A stretch of 64,000 nt of DNA. Source: Natrinema longum. GTDB taxonomy: Archaea > Halobacteriota > Halobacteria > Halobacteriales > Natrialbaceae. Both the position numbers and the translations under genes were made by a program. This document shows, in pieces, positions 53,213 to 62,250 of this stretch. Location: positions 558,001 through 622,000 of the forward strand of contig NZ_CP071463.1 in the NCBI RefSeq assembly GCF_017352095.1. The letters run 5' to 3'. The notes beneath the pieces are model-generated. The model did no database searches and had not been told where the DNA came from. It saw nothing but the letters and a program-made list of their open reading frames with translations. Each line of letters opens with the position of its first letter. Position 1 is the first letter of the stretch.

Positions 53213-53809
53213 GTGGATACGAGCGACACCGGAATAGGAACTTCGATCGCGACACCGACGGGCCGATCGGTCGGTTACCCGACACGGGCACGGCTGTCGA
53301 AGAAACGGTCCAGCCCGAAAACGGTCCAGCCCAAGATCCACGACCTCGCAGGATCGTTCGACCCCGACGAGATCGACGCCCACCTCGAGGACGATTCGAA
53401 CGGCGACGTGACCGCCGACGGGAGGGCACGCGGGTTCGATCTGTACAGACTCGGGAGCTTCAGGTTCGCCGTTCGAGACGATTACCTGGTGCGAACGCTC
53501 GGCAGCGTCTGGAACGACCCCGACGCGGTACTCGAGTACGTCCTCGAGGCCCGCTGGGCGCGGGCCGAGGAGGGCGGGACCGACGGCGGTCGTCGGTGGG
53601 CAGACGACGACCGCGCGGGCTCTCTCCTCGCCGAGCGCGGGTCGGGCCAGTTCGCGGACGGGGCCGTCTTCCCGCCGCGGGAGCCAGTCGAGGAACCGGC
53701 CTACGACCGGGAGTGGCAGACCGAGCTGGTCGGCACGACGCGGTCGCTCGCGGTCGACGGCGCGAACGAGCGCGATCGTCCGTTCGCCGGGACCGACTGT
53801 CCATCGTAA
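53213..53809 (+). CDS. hypothetical protein, start uncertain
   Basis: Coding-like throughout (FDLYRLGSFRFAVRDDYLVRTLGSVWNDPDAVLEYVLEARW and a C-terminal FADGAVFPPREPVEEPAYDREW). 198 codons from the GTG at 53213; that start would be only four bases from the HAD start, so the true start may be further in (a GTG at 53408 exists). No family recognised. It may be a truncated gene. Confidence 0.5.
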   Translation: MDTSDTGIGTSIATPTGRSVGYPTRARLSKKRSSPKTVQPKIHDLAGSFDPDEIDAHLEDDSNGDVTADGRARGFDLYRLGSFRFAVRDDYLVRTLGSVWNDPDAVLEYVLEARWARAEEGGTDGGRRWADDDRAGSLLAERGSGQFADGAVFPPREPVEEPAYDREWQTELVGTTRSLAVDGANERDRPFAGTDCPS

Positions 53810-53891
53810 CGACTGAAACGATTTACACACCGATTGCACGACGGCTTGCGATCGGGTGTGCAGCGACCGTCAATGGCTACGATAACGTCGG

Positions 53892-54827
53892 TCAGTGACT
53901 CCCCAAGCGCCCGTCGAGAACGCCATCGAGGTCCGCGAGGCCCTCCCGAAGTTCGGCGGCGGAGTCGTCGTCTTTGAGCCGGAGGGGACTCCGCAGCGGG
54001 CCGACGTCGAACTCCCGCATCCGGAGTGCGGTCTTGACGCCGGACATGTACGCGCCGCCGGTTTTGAACGCGTCCCGGACATCGAAGATCGTGCTCTGGA
54101 GCTCCTGGGCGCGGTCCTCGTCGCCGTCGGTGAAGGCCTCGTAGCACTCGACGACGAGCTCCGGGAACGCGTTGGCGACGGCGCTGACCGCGCCCGAACA
54201 GCCGATCTCGAGCCCGGTAAAGATCAGCGAGTCCGAGCCCGCGAGGAAGGTCAACTCGGGGTTGCGGTCGATCGCCTGTGCGAGCCAGGGGACGTCCTTG
54301 CTCGAGTCTTTGACGCCCACGACGACGTCGCGTTCGGCGAGTTCGGCCAGGGTCTCGAGTGGCAGTTCGTTGCCGGTCTTGCTCGGGATGTGGTAGACGT
54401 AGACCGGGAGGGAGACGGCGTCGGCGACGCGGCGGTAGTGCTCGAGGGTTCCCTCACGATCCAGCGGGTAGTAGTAGGGCGTGACGACGACGAGTCCGTC
54501 CGCGCCGACCGACTCGGCGTGTTCGGCGTGGGCGACGGTTTGGTAGGTACTCGGCGCGCCGACGCCGGCGATGACCGGGACCTCGTCGCCGACTTCCTCG
54601 ACGACGGCCGTGACGACCCGGTCGCGTTCGTCGCCGGACAACAGCGGAAATTCGCCGTTGGTTCCGAGCGGGAAGACGCCGTGGACACCCCGGTCGACGA
54701 CGAATCGGGCGTGGTCGGCGGTGCGATCGTAATCGACGGATTCGTCGTCGTGAAACGCGGTGACGGTCGGCGGGACGACGCCACGAAGCGACAGTGGATC
54801 GGCAGCGCCGGGCTCCTGATCGACCAT
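53892..54827 (-). CDS. DHDPS/NAL-family aldolase, possible KDG aldolase
   Basis: 311 residues, TIM-barrel aldolase: GTNGEFPLLS phosphate-like loop, YHIPSKTGNELP with the catalytic Tyr, and GVKDSSKD with the Schiff-base Lys (about residue 168). DapA, N-acetylneuraminate lyase and KDG aldolase share this fold. The neighbouring glucose dehydrogenase and GfcR fit an Entner-Doudoroff role, so KDG aldolase is the best guess, unproven. Confidence 0.8.
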   Translation of the reverse strand: MVDQEPGAADPLSLRGVVPPTVTAFHDDESVDYDRTADHARFVVDRGVHGVFPLGTNGEFPLLSGDERDRVVTAVVEEVGDEVPVIAGVGAPSTYQTVAHAEHAESVGADGLVVVTPYYYPLDREGTLEHYRRVADAVSLPVYVYHIPSKTGNELPLETLAELAERDVVVGVKDSSKDVPWLAQAIDRNPELTFLAGSDSLIFTGLEIGCSGAVSAVANAFPELVVECYEAFTDGDEDRAQELQSTIFDVRDAFKTGGAYMSGVKTALRMREFDVGPLRSPLRLKDDDSAAELREGLADLDGVLDGRLGSH

Positions 54828-54969
54828 GGGAACCGTCCACCGGGCACGAACAAAAAACGTCGCCCGTCAGACGGTCTGGTGTCCCGATGTCCCGTCGCAC
54901 CCGCGAACCCGACGGCGCAACCGCGAACCGGCGTGCGGTTGCGCTATCACCGAGTGACAGGAGTTCGTC

Positions 54970-55650
54970 TCAGTCGGTGGTTGCCATCTCGCTTGCGGGC
55001 TCCTCTAACTGTTCGCCGGCGAGTACGCGGTTCGCCCGGCGGAGCCGCTCGGAGAGCGCCTGATGGGAGATATCGAGTTCGTTCGCCAGCTCCTCGAGGG
55101 AGATCTCTCGCGGGACGTCGTAGTAGCCCTGGCGATAGGCTTCGGCGATGGCCTCCTGCTGGGGCTCGGTCAGGGCCGCCGTCGTCTCGAGGTCCTCCCC
55201 CTGGCCGGCCTCGACCATGCGCTTGACGTCGATCCGGACGCCGTGGTCCTCGATGGCAGCGACGGCATCCGAGAGCCCCTCCCGATAGGGAAAGAGGAGC
55301 CGGAGCGTCCATCGACCGTCCGAGATCTGGGCGTCGAGAACCGTCCCCCCGTGTCTGTAGACACAGGAACAGACCGAGCTGACTGCCTCGGAGTACTGGA
55401 GCCGATAGAACAGTTGGCCGGCCTCGGTCGTCTCGAGTAACTGCCGGTACTCGTCGACGGTCGAGTCGGCATCGAGCGCCGCCTCGAGTTCGCTCCGATC
55501 GACGTTCGAGAACCAGACGAGCGGGACCGTCCGATCCGGCCCCTCCGCGACGACGCTTTCGACGCGGACCTCGAGCGTCGGTCGTTGCTGAAGGGTCTCT
55601 GCGAGCGCGAACGCGTCGGTCGAAAGCGAGAGTTCTGCGATCGTCGTCAT
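54970..55650 (-). CDS. Bat-type HTH transcription regulator
   Basis: 226 residues. The N-terminal 150 residues are the bacterioopsin-activator sensor fold (FYRLQYSEAVSSVCSCVYRHGGTVLDA), followed by HTH_10 (ALTEPQQEAIAEAYRQGYYDVPREISLEELANELDISHQALSERLRR). It has a CXC pair (VCSCVY) but not the four-Cys pattern of NarO, so it is not NarO itself. Probably a sugar or redox regulator of its neighbours. Confidence 0.85.
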   Translation of the reverse strand: MTTIAELSLSTDAFALAETLQQRPTLEVRVESVVAEGPDRTVPLVWFSNVDRSELEAALDADSTVDEYRQLLETTEAGQLFYRLQYSEAVSSVCSCVYRHGGTVLDAQISDGRWTLRLLFPYREGLSDAVAAIEDHGVRIDVKRMVEAGQGEDLETTAALTEPQQEAIAEAYRQGYYDVPREISLEELANELDISHQALSERLRRANRVLAGEQLEEPASEMATTD

Positions 55651-55961
55651 TGGATACTCACCTCGAAGTGGTTGCTCGAGTTCGATCGGGGAACGGGACC
55701 GGTCTCGTAGCGTGTGAACCCGATCCGTCCGAGACGTATCGGGCCGACCGGTCTCCTGTCGCCACGGCCATCTCCGAACGGCCGTGAGACAGGTGCTGAC
55801 GACCACGTTCGCCCGGATCGTGCTGATAGAAGGGACGACTCGAGTACGGTTGATGAACGGGCCTTCCTTTTCCGGCCGTTTAAATGGGTTCGTCGCCGCT
55901 ACCGGCGGTCGAAATCACGTCGTAGAACGGTGGCGACGGGTCCGCGAGCGCTCCGAGTCGC
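55651..55961. other. intergenic, no gene seen
   Basis: Between the Bat-type gene and the HAD-type gene, both on the minus strand. Contains an inverted repeat (ACGGCC at 55764-55769 with GGCCGT at 55780-55785) and a TTTAAAT box near 55879-55885 that could serve a long-leader transcript of the Bat gene. Confidence 0.45.
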
Positions 55962-57260
55962 TCACCCGAGACGGGCCAGTCGGTTCAGGGCGTACACCGT
56001 TCGCAGGACGTCGACGCTCTTCCCCCGATCGAAGACGAGTTCGTCCGTCTCGAGGACGTGCTCTAAGGTGTCCTGGGACGCGTGTTCCGGAGCGGCCGCG
56101 ATCCCGGCGTCGTTGTCGGCGACCCACTCCATCACGCGGAGATCGCTCTTCGAGTCCCCCATGACGAGCGCGAACGGGTCGTCGACGCCCAGGACGTCCA
56201 GCGCGTGCTCGACGCCGACGACCTTGTTCAACTCGAGGCTGCCGATCTCGGCCGCATCCGCCTCGTAGTAGGCGACGTCGATGCGATCGAGCACCGCGGT
56301 AAGGATCTCGGGGGCGTCGTCGACGGCGAGGTCGGGATAGGCCCCCTCGCCCTCGAGGACGGCCCTGATCTCGGGGTCCTGTGCGGCGTAGAAGGCACGA
56401 GTCCAGTCGACGACCGTCTCGCCGGCGAGCGTCGTGGTCCCGTTGTCCGCCTCGCTCTCGGTCGACGAATCGCTGTCGTCCCCCTCGAGTGTAGTGCCGA
56501 CGGCGTCCGCCAGCAGGTCGATGAGGTAGACCAGCGCCTCGTCGATGATGTCCCGAGCGTCCGTGGTGCCGGTCTCGTAGTTCGGTTTCATCGTGACGTT
56601 GAACTCGTTGCCCTGCAGGTGACAGCCGCGTCGGAGGTCCTCGGGGGCTTCGGGGAGCACGCGCGACCGGACGTCGTCGAAGACGGTCCGGATCTCCTCC
56701 TCGAGGTCGTCGTAGAGCAGTTGCTTCGTCGCCGCGCCGTGGCCGGGCGTGAACACGCCCGTCCCCGCTTCGTAGACGATCGAGAGCTCTCCCGAGTGGA
56801 CGATCTCGCTGCCCAGTCCCTGGATGGCAAACCCCTTGACGTTCTCCAAAGTCTGGCCGGTACAGATGACGATCGGGACGCCGGCCTCGTGAAACTCCGT
56901 CAAGACGTGCAGCGTGTCCCGTGGAATTTCGTTGTCGGTGCCGCCAGCGGAGCGCAGCGTCTCGTCGACGTCGAGGACGAGGACGTTCACCGCGCGACCG
57001 TACTTCGCCTCGAGGTCGAGCGCGGTAAAGGCCTGATCGCGGGTCGCTCGGGCGGCGATCTCCGCGAACGTTTCGCCGGCCGCAAACGACGATCGGATCT
57101 CGTCCTTGCGATCCTCGAGTTCCTCGGTCGCGCCCTGCCAGTGCTCGAGGGCGACCCGCGAATCGACGGCCGGAAAGACGTCGACGAACTCCTGAAACTC
57201 CTGTAACGTCTTCGTGTCGTACTCGTCGTAGAGCTGATAGACGAGATCGTATCGTTCCAT
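55962..57260 (-). CDS. HAD-superfamily hydrolase, 432 aa
   Basis: 432 residues. Motif I DVDETLRSAGG (about residue 98), motif II STGQTLENVKG-like CTGQTLENVKGF, motif IV GDSKSDL. The length and the extra N-terminal helical part (MERYDLVYQLYDEYDTKTLQEF) set it apart from simple phosphatases; the acidic insert (DSDSSTESEADNG) is disordered. ATG at 57260 preferred. Substrate unknown; lies upstream of gdh, divergent. Confidence 0.82.
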   Translation of the reverse strand: MERYDLVYQLYDEYDTKTLQEFQEFVDVFPAVDSRVALEHWQGATEELEDRKDEIRSSFAAGETFAEIAARATRDQAFTALDLEAKYGRAVNVLVLDVDETLRSAGGTDNEIPRDTLHVLTEFHEAGVPIVICTGQTLENVKGFAIQGLGSEIVHSGELSIVYEAGTGVFTPGHGAATKQLLYDDLEEEIRTVFDDVRSRVLPEAPEDLRRGCHLQGNEFNVTMKPNYETGTTDARDIIDEALVYLIDLLADAVGTTLEGDDSDSSTESEADNGTTTLAGETVVDWTRAFYAAQDPEIRAVLEGEGAYPDLAVDDAPEILTAVLDRIDVAYYEADAAEIGSLELNKVVGVEHALDVLGVDDPFALVMGDSKSDLRVMEWVADNDAGIAAAPEHASQDTLEHVLETDELVFDRGKSVDVLRTVYALNRLARLG

Positions 57261-57359
57261 GTGGGCTACAGGCATCGGCAGCCGGATAATCGTTTCCAGT
57301 AGCGACGCGTCGGAGCCGCTCGGTCGGCTGACGAGGTATTTACTCGATTAGAAATAAAT

Positions 57360-57366
57360 ATTTATC
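57360..57366 (+). promoter_or_regulatory. TATA-like box of gdh
   Basis: ATTTATC centred 27 bp before the ATG at 57389, with an AT-rich upstream flank (57340-57365) and a GAGGAG stretch just before the start codon. Confidence 0.65.
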
Positions 57367-57388
57367 CTCGCAGTCCCTACCGAGGAGT

Positions 57389-58513
57389 ATGAAAGCCATC
57401 GCAGTCGTGCCCGGGGCGGGCGTCCCCGAAGTCGTCGAGCGGCCGGTTCCCGAGCCGTCGTCCGGCGAAGCGCTCGTTCGAATCTGCCGCGTGGGCGTCG
57501 ACGGCACCGATTACGAGGTCATCGAGGGAAGCCACGGTGGCGTCCCCGACGGGGATGAGCAGTTGATTCTCGGTCACGAAGCCGTCGGGATCGTCGACGA
57601 CCCGAACGGGACGACGCTCGAGGCGGGCCAATACGTCGTCCCGACGGTTCGCCGACCCCCCGCGGGAGTCGAGACCAACGAGTATTTCGAGCGGGGGCAA
57701 CCGGACATGGCACCCGATGGCGAGTACGTCGAGCGAGGGATCGTCGGGGCACACGGGTTCATGGCCGAGTACATCACGAGTCCGGCCGACTGTCTCGTTC
57801 CGATTCCCGAGGAGTTGGCCCGATGGGGATTTCTCGTCGAGCCGATCAGTATCACCGAAAAGGCGCTCGAGCACGCCCGGGCGACTCGCTCCGCGTTCGA
57901 CTGGCGGCCCGAATCCGCGCTCGTGCTGGGCAACGGCTCGCTTGGCCTGTTGACCGTCGCGATGTTCACCGAAACGCTGGGGTACGATCGTGTCTACTGT
58001 CTCGGGCGGCGGGACCGCCCGGATCCGTCCATCGACATCGTCGAACGGCTGGGCGCGACGTATATCGATTCCCGCGAGACGTCGGTCCCCGAGATTCCGG
58101 CCGTCTACGAGCCGATGGACGTCGTTTACGAGGCCACCGGCTACGCGAAACACGCCTTCGAATCCATCGAGGCACTCGCCCCGAACGGCGTCGCCGCGCT
58201 GCTTGGCGTCCCCGACGACTGGTCGTTCGAGATCAGCGGCGGCCGACTCCACCGCGAACTGGTCTTGCACAACAAGGCCCTCGTCGGCAGCGTCAACTCC
58301 AATCGCAGGCAGTTCGAACGCGCCATCGATACCCTCGCGGCGCTTCCGGAGTGGGTCCTCGAGGAGCTCGTGACCGGCGTCTACGGTCTCGAAGCCCTCG
58401 ATCGTGCGTTCCCTGCGGTGACGGCACCCGTCCCGACGGCTGGCTCCGGATCGACGACGGATACGGATGACGATACGACTATAAAAACCGCGCTCGAATT
58501 CGAACCCATATGA
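57389..58513 (+). CDS. gdh: glucose 1-dehydrogenase
   Basis: 374 residues. Zinc-dependent MDR enzyme oxidising glucose to gluconolactone with NAD(P)+, first step of the haloarchaeal Entner-Doudoroff pathway. Zinc ligands Asp38 and His63 (GVDGTDYE, LGHEAVG) match the Haloferax enzyme as I recall; Rossmann motif GNGSLGLL near residue 181. The gfcR ATG overlaps its stop. Confidence 0.95.
   Translation: MKAIAVVPGAGVPEVVERPVPEPSSGEALVRICRVGVDGTDYEVIEGSHGGVPDGDEQLILGHEAVGIVDDPNGTTLEAGQYVVPTVRRPPAGVETNEYFERGQPDMAPDGEYVERGIVGAHGFMAEYITSPADCLVPIPEELARWGFLVEPISITEKALEHARATRSAFDWRPESALVLGNGSLGLLTVAMFTETLGYDRVYCLGRRDRPDPSIDIVERLGATYIDSRETSVPEIPAVYEPMDVVYEATGYAKHAFESIEALAPNGVAALLGVPDDWSFEISGGRLHRELVLHNKALVGSVNSNRRQFERAIDTLAALPEWVLEELVTGVYGLEALDRAFPAVTAPVPTAGSGSTTDTDDDTTIKTALEFEPI
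58479..58488 (+). promoter_or_regulatory. TATA box of gfcR inside gdh
   Basis: CTATAAAAAC, centred 27 bp before the gfcR ATG, within the last 35 bases of gdh. Indicates that gfcR has its own promoter in addition to gdh read-through. Confidence 0.6.
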
Positions 58514-59163
58514 AAAACGTCGACGACCTGATCGAGAGCGCAGCCGAGCTCGCGACTCGGGGCCTCTCGAAGGGCGAAATCGCTGACGAGCTCAACGTCT
58601 CCCGGGAGACGGCGAGCTGGCTCGTCGAACGCAGCAACACGACGCCACAACCGACCGATCAAGCACCACCGCAGCCGGATGCGGGCGGCAGCGGCCCACA
58701 GGACATCCACGTCGACTGGTCCGCGATCGGCCGAGACAGCAAACGAATGAGTGCCATCGCGGAAGCGATGGCCGACATGCTCGCCAAACACGGCGAGGAC
58801 GTCGATCTGACGATCGGCATCGAGAAGGCCGGCGGTCCCATCGCCACCCTCGTCGCCCGCGAACTCGAGACGGACCTCGGGACCTACACCCCCGCGAAAC
58901 ACCAGTGGGAGGAGGGCGACATCGAGGAACTCGGCGGGACGTTCTCGCGGAACTTCGCCGGGATTCGGGACCGCGAGTGTTACATCGTCGACGACACCAT
59001 CACCAGCGGGACCACGATGGAGGAGACGATCGAGGCGATCCGCGCCGAAGGTGGCACGCCACTCGCCTGTATCGTCCTCGCGGACAAACAGGGCCTCGAG
59101 GAACTCGAGGGCGTCCCCGTCTACTCGCTGTTGCAGGTCATCAGCGTCGGCAAAGAAGAATAA
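58510..59163 (+). CDS. gfcR: GfcR, PRTase-like glucose/fructose catabolism activator
   Basis: 217 residues. N-terminal helix-turn-helix (residues 5-45, LSKGEIADELNVSRETASWLV) and a phosphoribosyltransferase-like domain with CYIVDDTITSGTTMEE PRPP-loop (about residues 157-172). Known in Haloferax as the transcriptional activator of sugar-degradation genes, not as an enzyme. Start at 58510 shares four bases with the gdh stop. Confidence 0.93.
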   Translation: MKNVDDLIESAAELATRGLSKGEIADELNVSRETASWLVERSNTTPQPTDQAPPQPDAGGSGPQDIHVDWSAIGRDSKRMSAIAEAMADMLAKHGEDVDLTIGIEKAGGPIATLVARELETDLGTYTPAKHQWEEGDIEELGGTFSRNFAGIRDRECYIVDDTITSGTTMEETIEAIRAEGGTPLACIVLADKQGLEELEGVPVYSLLQVISVGKEE

Positions 59164-59253
59164 CGGCTCTCGGCCACGATAGAGCGACGACGGCACCCGT
59201 CCGACGGTTGCTCTCTGTATCGGAGAGCACCGCTGATCGATCGACGACGCGAT

Positions 59254-59260
59254 AAAAAAA
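59254..59260 (-). terminator. T-run after tfb
   Basis: Seven A on the plus strand, i.e. a T7 run on the tfb strand, 26 bases past the tfb stop. Fits an archaeal intrinsic terminator. Confidence 0.5.
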
Positions 59261-59285
59261 GCGAGTTCGAAACGGCGCGGCGACG

Positions 59286-60248
59286 TTATCCGTGAATGCC
59301 CATCGCTTCGATCTGTTCCTGATACCGGTTCCGAATCGTCACTTCGGTCACCTGTGCGACGTCGGCGACTTCGCGTTGGGTCTTCTTTTCGTTGCACAGC
59401 AGCGAGGCAGCATAGATCGCCGCCGCAGCGTAGCCGGTCGGTGACTTGCCCGAAAGCAGCCCTTCCTCGGCCGTCTTCTCGATGATCTCGTTGGCCTTGG
59501 TCTGGACTTCCTCGGAGAGTTCGAGTTCGGAACAGAAGCGCGGGACGTACTTTTTCGGGTCGACGGGACGCATCTCGAGGCCGAGTTCCTGCGAGATGTA
59601 TCGATACGTGCGACCGATCTCTTTGCGTTCGACGCGGGAGACTTCCGAGATTTCCTCGAGGCTTCGCGGAATCCCTTCCTTTCGACAGGCGGCGTACAGC
59701 GCAGACGTTGCGACGCCCTCGATCGATCGGCCACGAATGAGGTCTTCCTTGAGCGCGCGCCGGTAGATGACCGACGCGACCTCACGGACCGAGCGTGGAA
59801 CCCCCAGTGCGGAGGCCATTCGATCGATCTCGCTGAGCGCGAACTGCAGATTCCGCTCGCCGGCGTCTTTGGTGCGGATGCGTTCCTGCCACTTGCGCAG
59901 CCGGTGCATCTGACTGCGCTTTTTCGAGGAAATAGAGCGTCCGTAGGCGTCCTTGTCCTTCCAGTCGATGGTCGTCGTCAGTCCCTTGTCGTGCATCGTC
60001 TGAGTCGTCGGCGCGCCGACGCGGGACTTCTCCTGTCGTTCCTGGTGGTTGAACGCCCGCCACTCCGGGCCAGGATCGATCTGTTCTTCCTCCACGACGA
60101 GCCCACAGTCTTCACAGATGAGCTCACCCCGGTCGGAGTCCTTAACGAGATTATCCGATTCACACTCGGGGCAGGCACGTACCCCCTCCTGATCCTCGGT
60201 CTCGTCCGTCTCGCGCGTTCGCTCCCGCTGGCGGGTGGACCGTGTCAT
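59286..60248 (-). CDS. tfb: transcription initiation factor IIB
   Basis: 320 residues. Zinc ribbon with Cys26, Cys29, Cys45, Cys48 (CPEC, CEDC), B-finger region, and two cyclin-like repeats; the recognition helix of the C-terminal repeat reads [22 protein letters not shown] strong TATA box lies 31 bp before the ATG. Haloarchaea have several tfb genes; I cannot tell which paralog this is. Confidence 0.95.
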   Translation of the reverse strand: MTRSTRQRERTRETDETEDQEGVRACPECESDNLVKDSDRGELICEDCGLVVEEEQIDPGPEWRAFNHQERQEKSRVGAPTTQTMHDKGLTTTIDWKDKDAYGRSISSKKRSQMHRLRKWQERIRTKDAGERNLQFALSEIDRMASALGVPRSVREVASVIYRRALKEDLIRGRSIEGVATSALYAACRKEGIPRSLEEISEVSRVERKEIGRTYRYISQELGLEMRPVDPKKYVPRFCSELELSEEVQTKANEIIEKTAEEGLLSGKSPTGYAAAAIYAASLLCNEKKTQREVADVAQVTEVTIRNRYQEQIEAMGIHG

Positions 60249-60275
60249 CGCACTTTTATAGTAGTATCACTATCC

Positions 60276-60283
60276 TATATAAA
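60276..60283 (-). promoter_or_regulatory. TATA box of tfb
   Basis: TTTATATA on the minus strand, about 31 bp before the tfb ATG; a second T/A-rich stretch sits at 60254-60260. Shared divergent region with rnhA. Confidence 0.65.
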
Positions 60284-60410
60284 CTTTGGGCGAGTGGTTC
60301 GCGCTACTGAGTTATACCCCCGAAAAACAACCGTTACAGGGGTTGAAAGGCGAAGTTTACGATTCGGAACCGGAAAGCATTTATCCGGCTCTGGCCGATC
60401 ACGGAGACGA

Positions 60411-61004
60411 ATGCCGGTCATCGAATGCGACGTCGAGGCCGCCCGTGAACGACTCGAGGAGGCGGATGTCGCCGTCGATTCTGGAAACACTGCCCACGAA
60501 CGCTGGCGAGCGAGCCGCGGCGGTGCGACCGCTGTGGCCTACGACGACAAGGTCGTGATTCAGGGCTCGGATCCCCGCGACCTCGAGGCACTGCTCCGAG
60601 AGGGTGGCGGCCGAGCCCACGTCTACTTCGACGGTGGCTCGCGGGGGAACCCCGGCCCGGCCGCGATCGGTTGGGTGATCGTCACCGGCGACGGAATCGT
60701 CGCCGAAGGCGGCGAAACGATCGGGACGGCGACGAACAATCAGGCCGAGTACGAGGCGCTGATCACGGGCCTCGAGGCCGCGCGCGACTACGGCTACGAC
60801 GAGGTTCACGTCCGGGGCGACTCCGAACTCATCGTCAAGCAGGTTCGCGGCGAGTACGACACCAACAACCCCGAACTCCGCGAGAAGCGCGTGACCGGCC
60901 ACGAACTGCTTCGCGAGTTCGAAGAGTGGACCCTCGAGTACGTCCCTCGAGAGGTCAACGACCGCGCGGACGGCCTCGTGAACGAGGCACTCGATCACGC
61001 GTAG
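60411..61004 (+). CDS. rnhA: ribonuclease HI, archaeal type
   Basis: 197 residues. Residues 1-65 form an N-terminal extension typical of haloarchaeal RNase HI; the RNase H fold follows with the four acidic residues in FDGGSRGNPG, NNQAEYEAL, VRGDSELIV and NDRADGLV. Removes RNA of RNA-DNA hybrids. CATTTATCC at 60379-60387 is 28 bp before the ATG at 60411. Confidence 0.93.
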   Translation: MPVIECDVEAARERLEEADVAVDSGNTAHERWRASRGGATAVAYDDKVVIQGSDPRDLEALLREGGGRAHVYFDGGSRGNPGPAAIGWVIVTGDGIVAEGGETIGTATNNQAEYEALITGLEAARDYGYDEVHVRGDSELIVKQVRGEYDTNNPELREKRVTGHELLREFEEWTLEYVPREVNDRADGLVNEALDHA

Positions 61005-61071
61005 ACGACGAGGACCGACCGCCGAGCCCGGATCGGCAAGGGCAAAACCGTTCGAGTGCGTACGCTCTCCT

Positions 61072-61689
61072 ATGACCGATGGGAACGCGATAGACGCCGA
61101 TGGGGACGGTGACGCCGCAGCGACCGACGACGGACAGCTCCCTCGAGGAGTCGTCGACGAAGTCGAACGGCTGACCCGCCTGAAACGCGCTGCGGTCGAC
61201 GACAACGAGATCGAGGCCTACGAAGACCGCCGCGACGAACTACTCGACAAGCACGACTTTACGTTCCGTATCCGCGACGACGACGGCGACGACGTCCTCG
61301 TCTGCCACCCCGCGGAGTGGCACGAGGACGGCGTCATCCGGACCGACCGAATCGAGAACATCGATCGCGGCATCGAGATTCCACTCGAGGGAACGGACGA
61401 CCCGGACGATTGGGAAGCGGTCGACGAACGGAATCGGGAACTCGTCGCGGCGGTCAGGGATGCTCACGGGGACGTTCACGGGGACAACGCTGCGATGCTC
61501 GCCGATTTCGCGGGCAATCACTACGCGAAACCGATCGAGTCGTTGACGAGCGAGGAACTCACGGAGTTTCGGGACGAGTACGTCGTGAGGAACGCCTGGC
61601 CGTCGGCAAAACAACGAGAACTGCTCGCGGAGTCGATCGAACTCGTCTTCGAGACGGCTGGAGAGCCGTTCCCGGAAGTCGAGCGTTAG
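61072..61689 (+). CDS. rnhA operon protein (DUF7108)
   Basis: 205 residues, acidic. A haloarchaeal protein that follows rnhA, recognised by VDEVERLTRLKRAAVDDNEIEAYEDRRDELL and FAGNHYAKPIESLTSEELTEFRDEYVVRNAWPS. Function unknown. It ends four bases over the PadR stop on the opposite strand. Confidence 0.75.
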   Translation: MTDGNAIDADGDGDAAATDDGQLPRGVVDEVERLTRLKRAAVDDNEIEAYEDRRDELLDKHDFTFRIRDDDGDDVLVCHPAEWHEDGVIRTDRIENIDRGIEIPLEGTDDPDDWEAVDERNRELVAAVRDAHGDVHGDNAAMLADFAGNHYAKPIESLTSEELTEFRDEYVVRNAWPSAKQRELLAESIELVFETAGEPFPEVER

Positions 61690-62045
61690 TAGCTGTTCTC
61701 GACGATTTCGGTAATCTCGTCGGCGCGGTCGTCGCCGGTAACGACTTTCGAGAGACTCCACTGAAGCCCGTCGAGGACGGCGTCGTAGCCGTCGTCGGTC
61801 AGGGAGTACTGGTTCGTTCGCTTGTCGAGTTCGCTCTTCTCGACCAGCCCCAGATCGACGAGTTCGTCGAGGTTGGGGTAGAGTCGACCGTGGTTGACCT
61901 CCGTCCCGTAGTAGTCCTCGAGTTCGCGTTTGATCGCCAGACCGTACATCGGCTCCTTGGCGAGGATGACGAGGATGTTGTTCTGGAACGCTGTAAGTTC
62001 GCGGGCAATGCTCTGTTCGCCGGTAATTGATTGTGCCTCTGACAT
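61686..62045 (-). CDS. PadR family transcriptional regulator
   Basis: 119 residues. Winged helix with the PadR signature MYGLAIKRELEDYYGTEVNHGRLYPNLDELVDLGLVEK, and a short C-terminal helix for dimerisation. Ligand unknown. TATTTAAG (62068-62075, minus strand) is 27 bp before the ATG at 62045; a leaderless start. Confidence 0.92.
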   Translation of the reverse strand: MSEAQSITGEQSIARELTAFQNNILVILAKEPMYGLAIKRELEDYYGTEVNHGRLYPNLDELVDLGLVEKSELDKRTNQYSLTDDGYDAVLDGLQWSLSKVVTGDDRADEITEIVENSY

Positions 62046-62067
62046 ACGTGGGTAAATGTCACCAGAC

Positions 62068-62075
62068 TATTTAAG
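62068..62075 (-). promoter_or_regulatory. TATA-like box of PadR gene
   Basis: CTTAAATA on the minus strand, centred 27 bp before the ATG at 62045. Confidence 0.6.
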
Positions 62076-62250
62076 ACTTCTCAACTAATCCTTCGTATCA
62101 GTCGGTCGGACATGCCCGAACCGACCGCTACACCGCCGGACACTGGTGTACGTGCCCGATTCGTGTCTGTTTGGTATCTGGCAACCGTCACGTAGATACA
62201 GACACTCGATTACGAAAGTACTTTTTGATCGACCGCGGACTCTCAGATAC

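Noticed and set aside
54970..55650. Bat-type regulator as NarO
   Set aside because: NarO has a CXnCXCX7C pattern in its N-terminus; this protein has only a CXC pair and lies in a sugar-catabolism neighbourhood.
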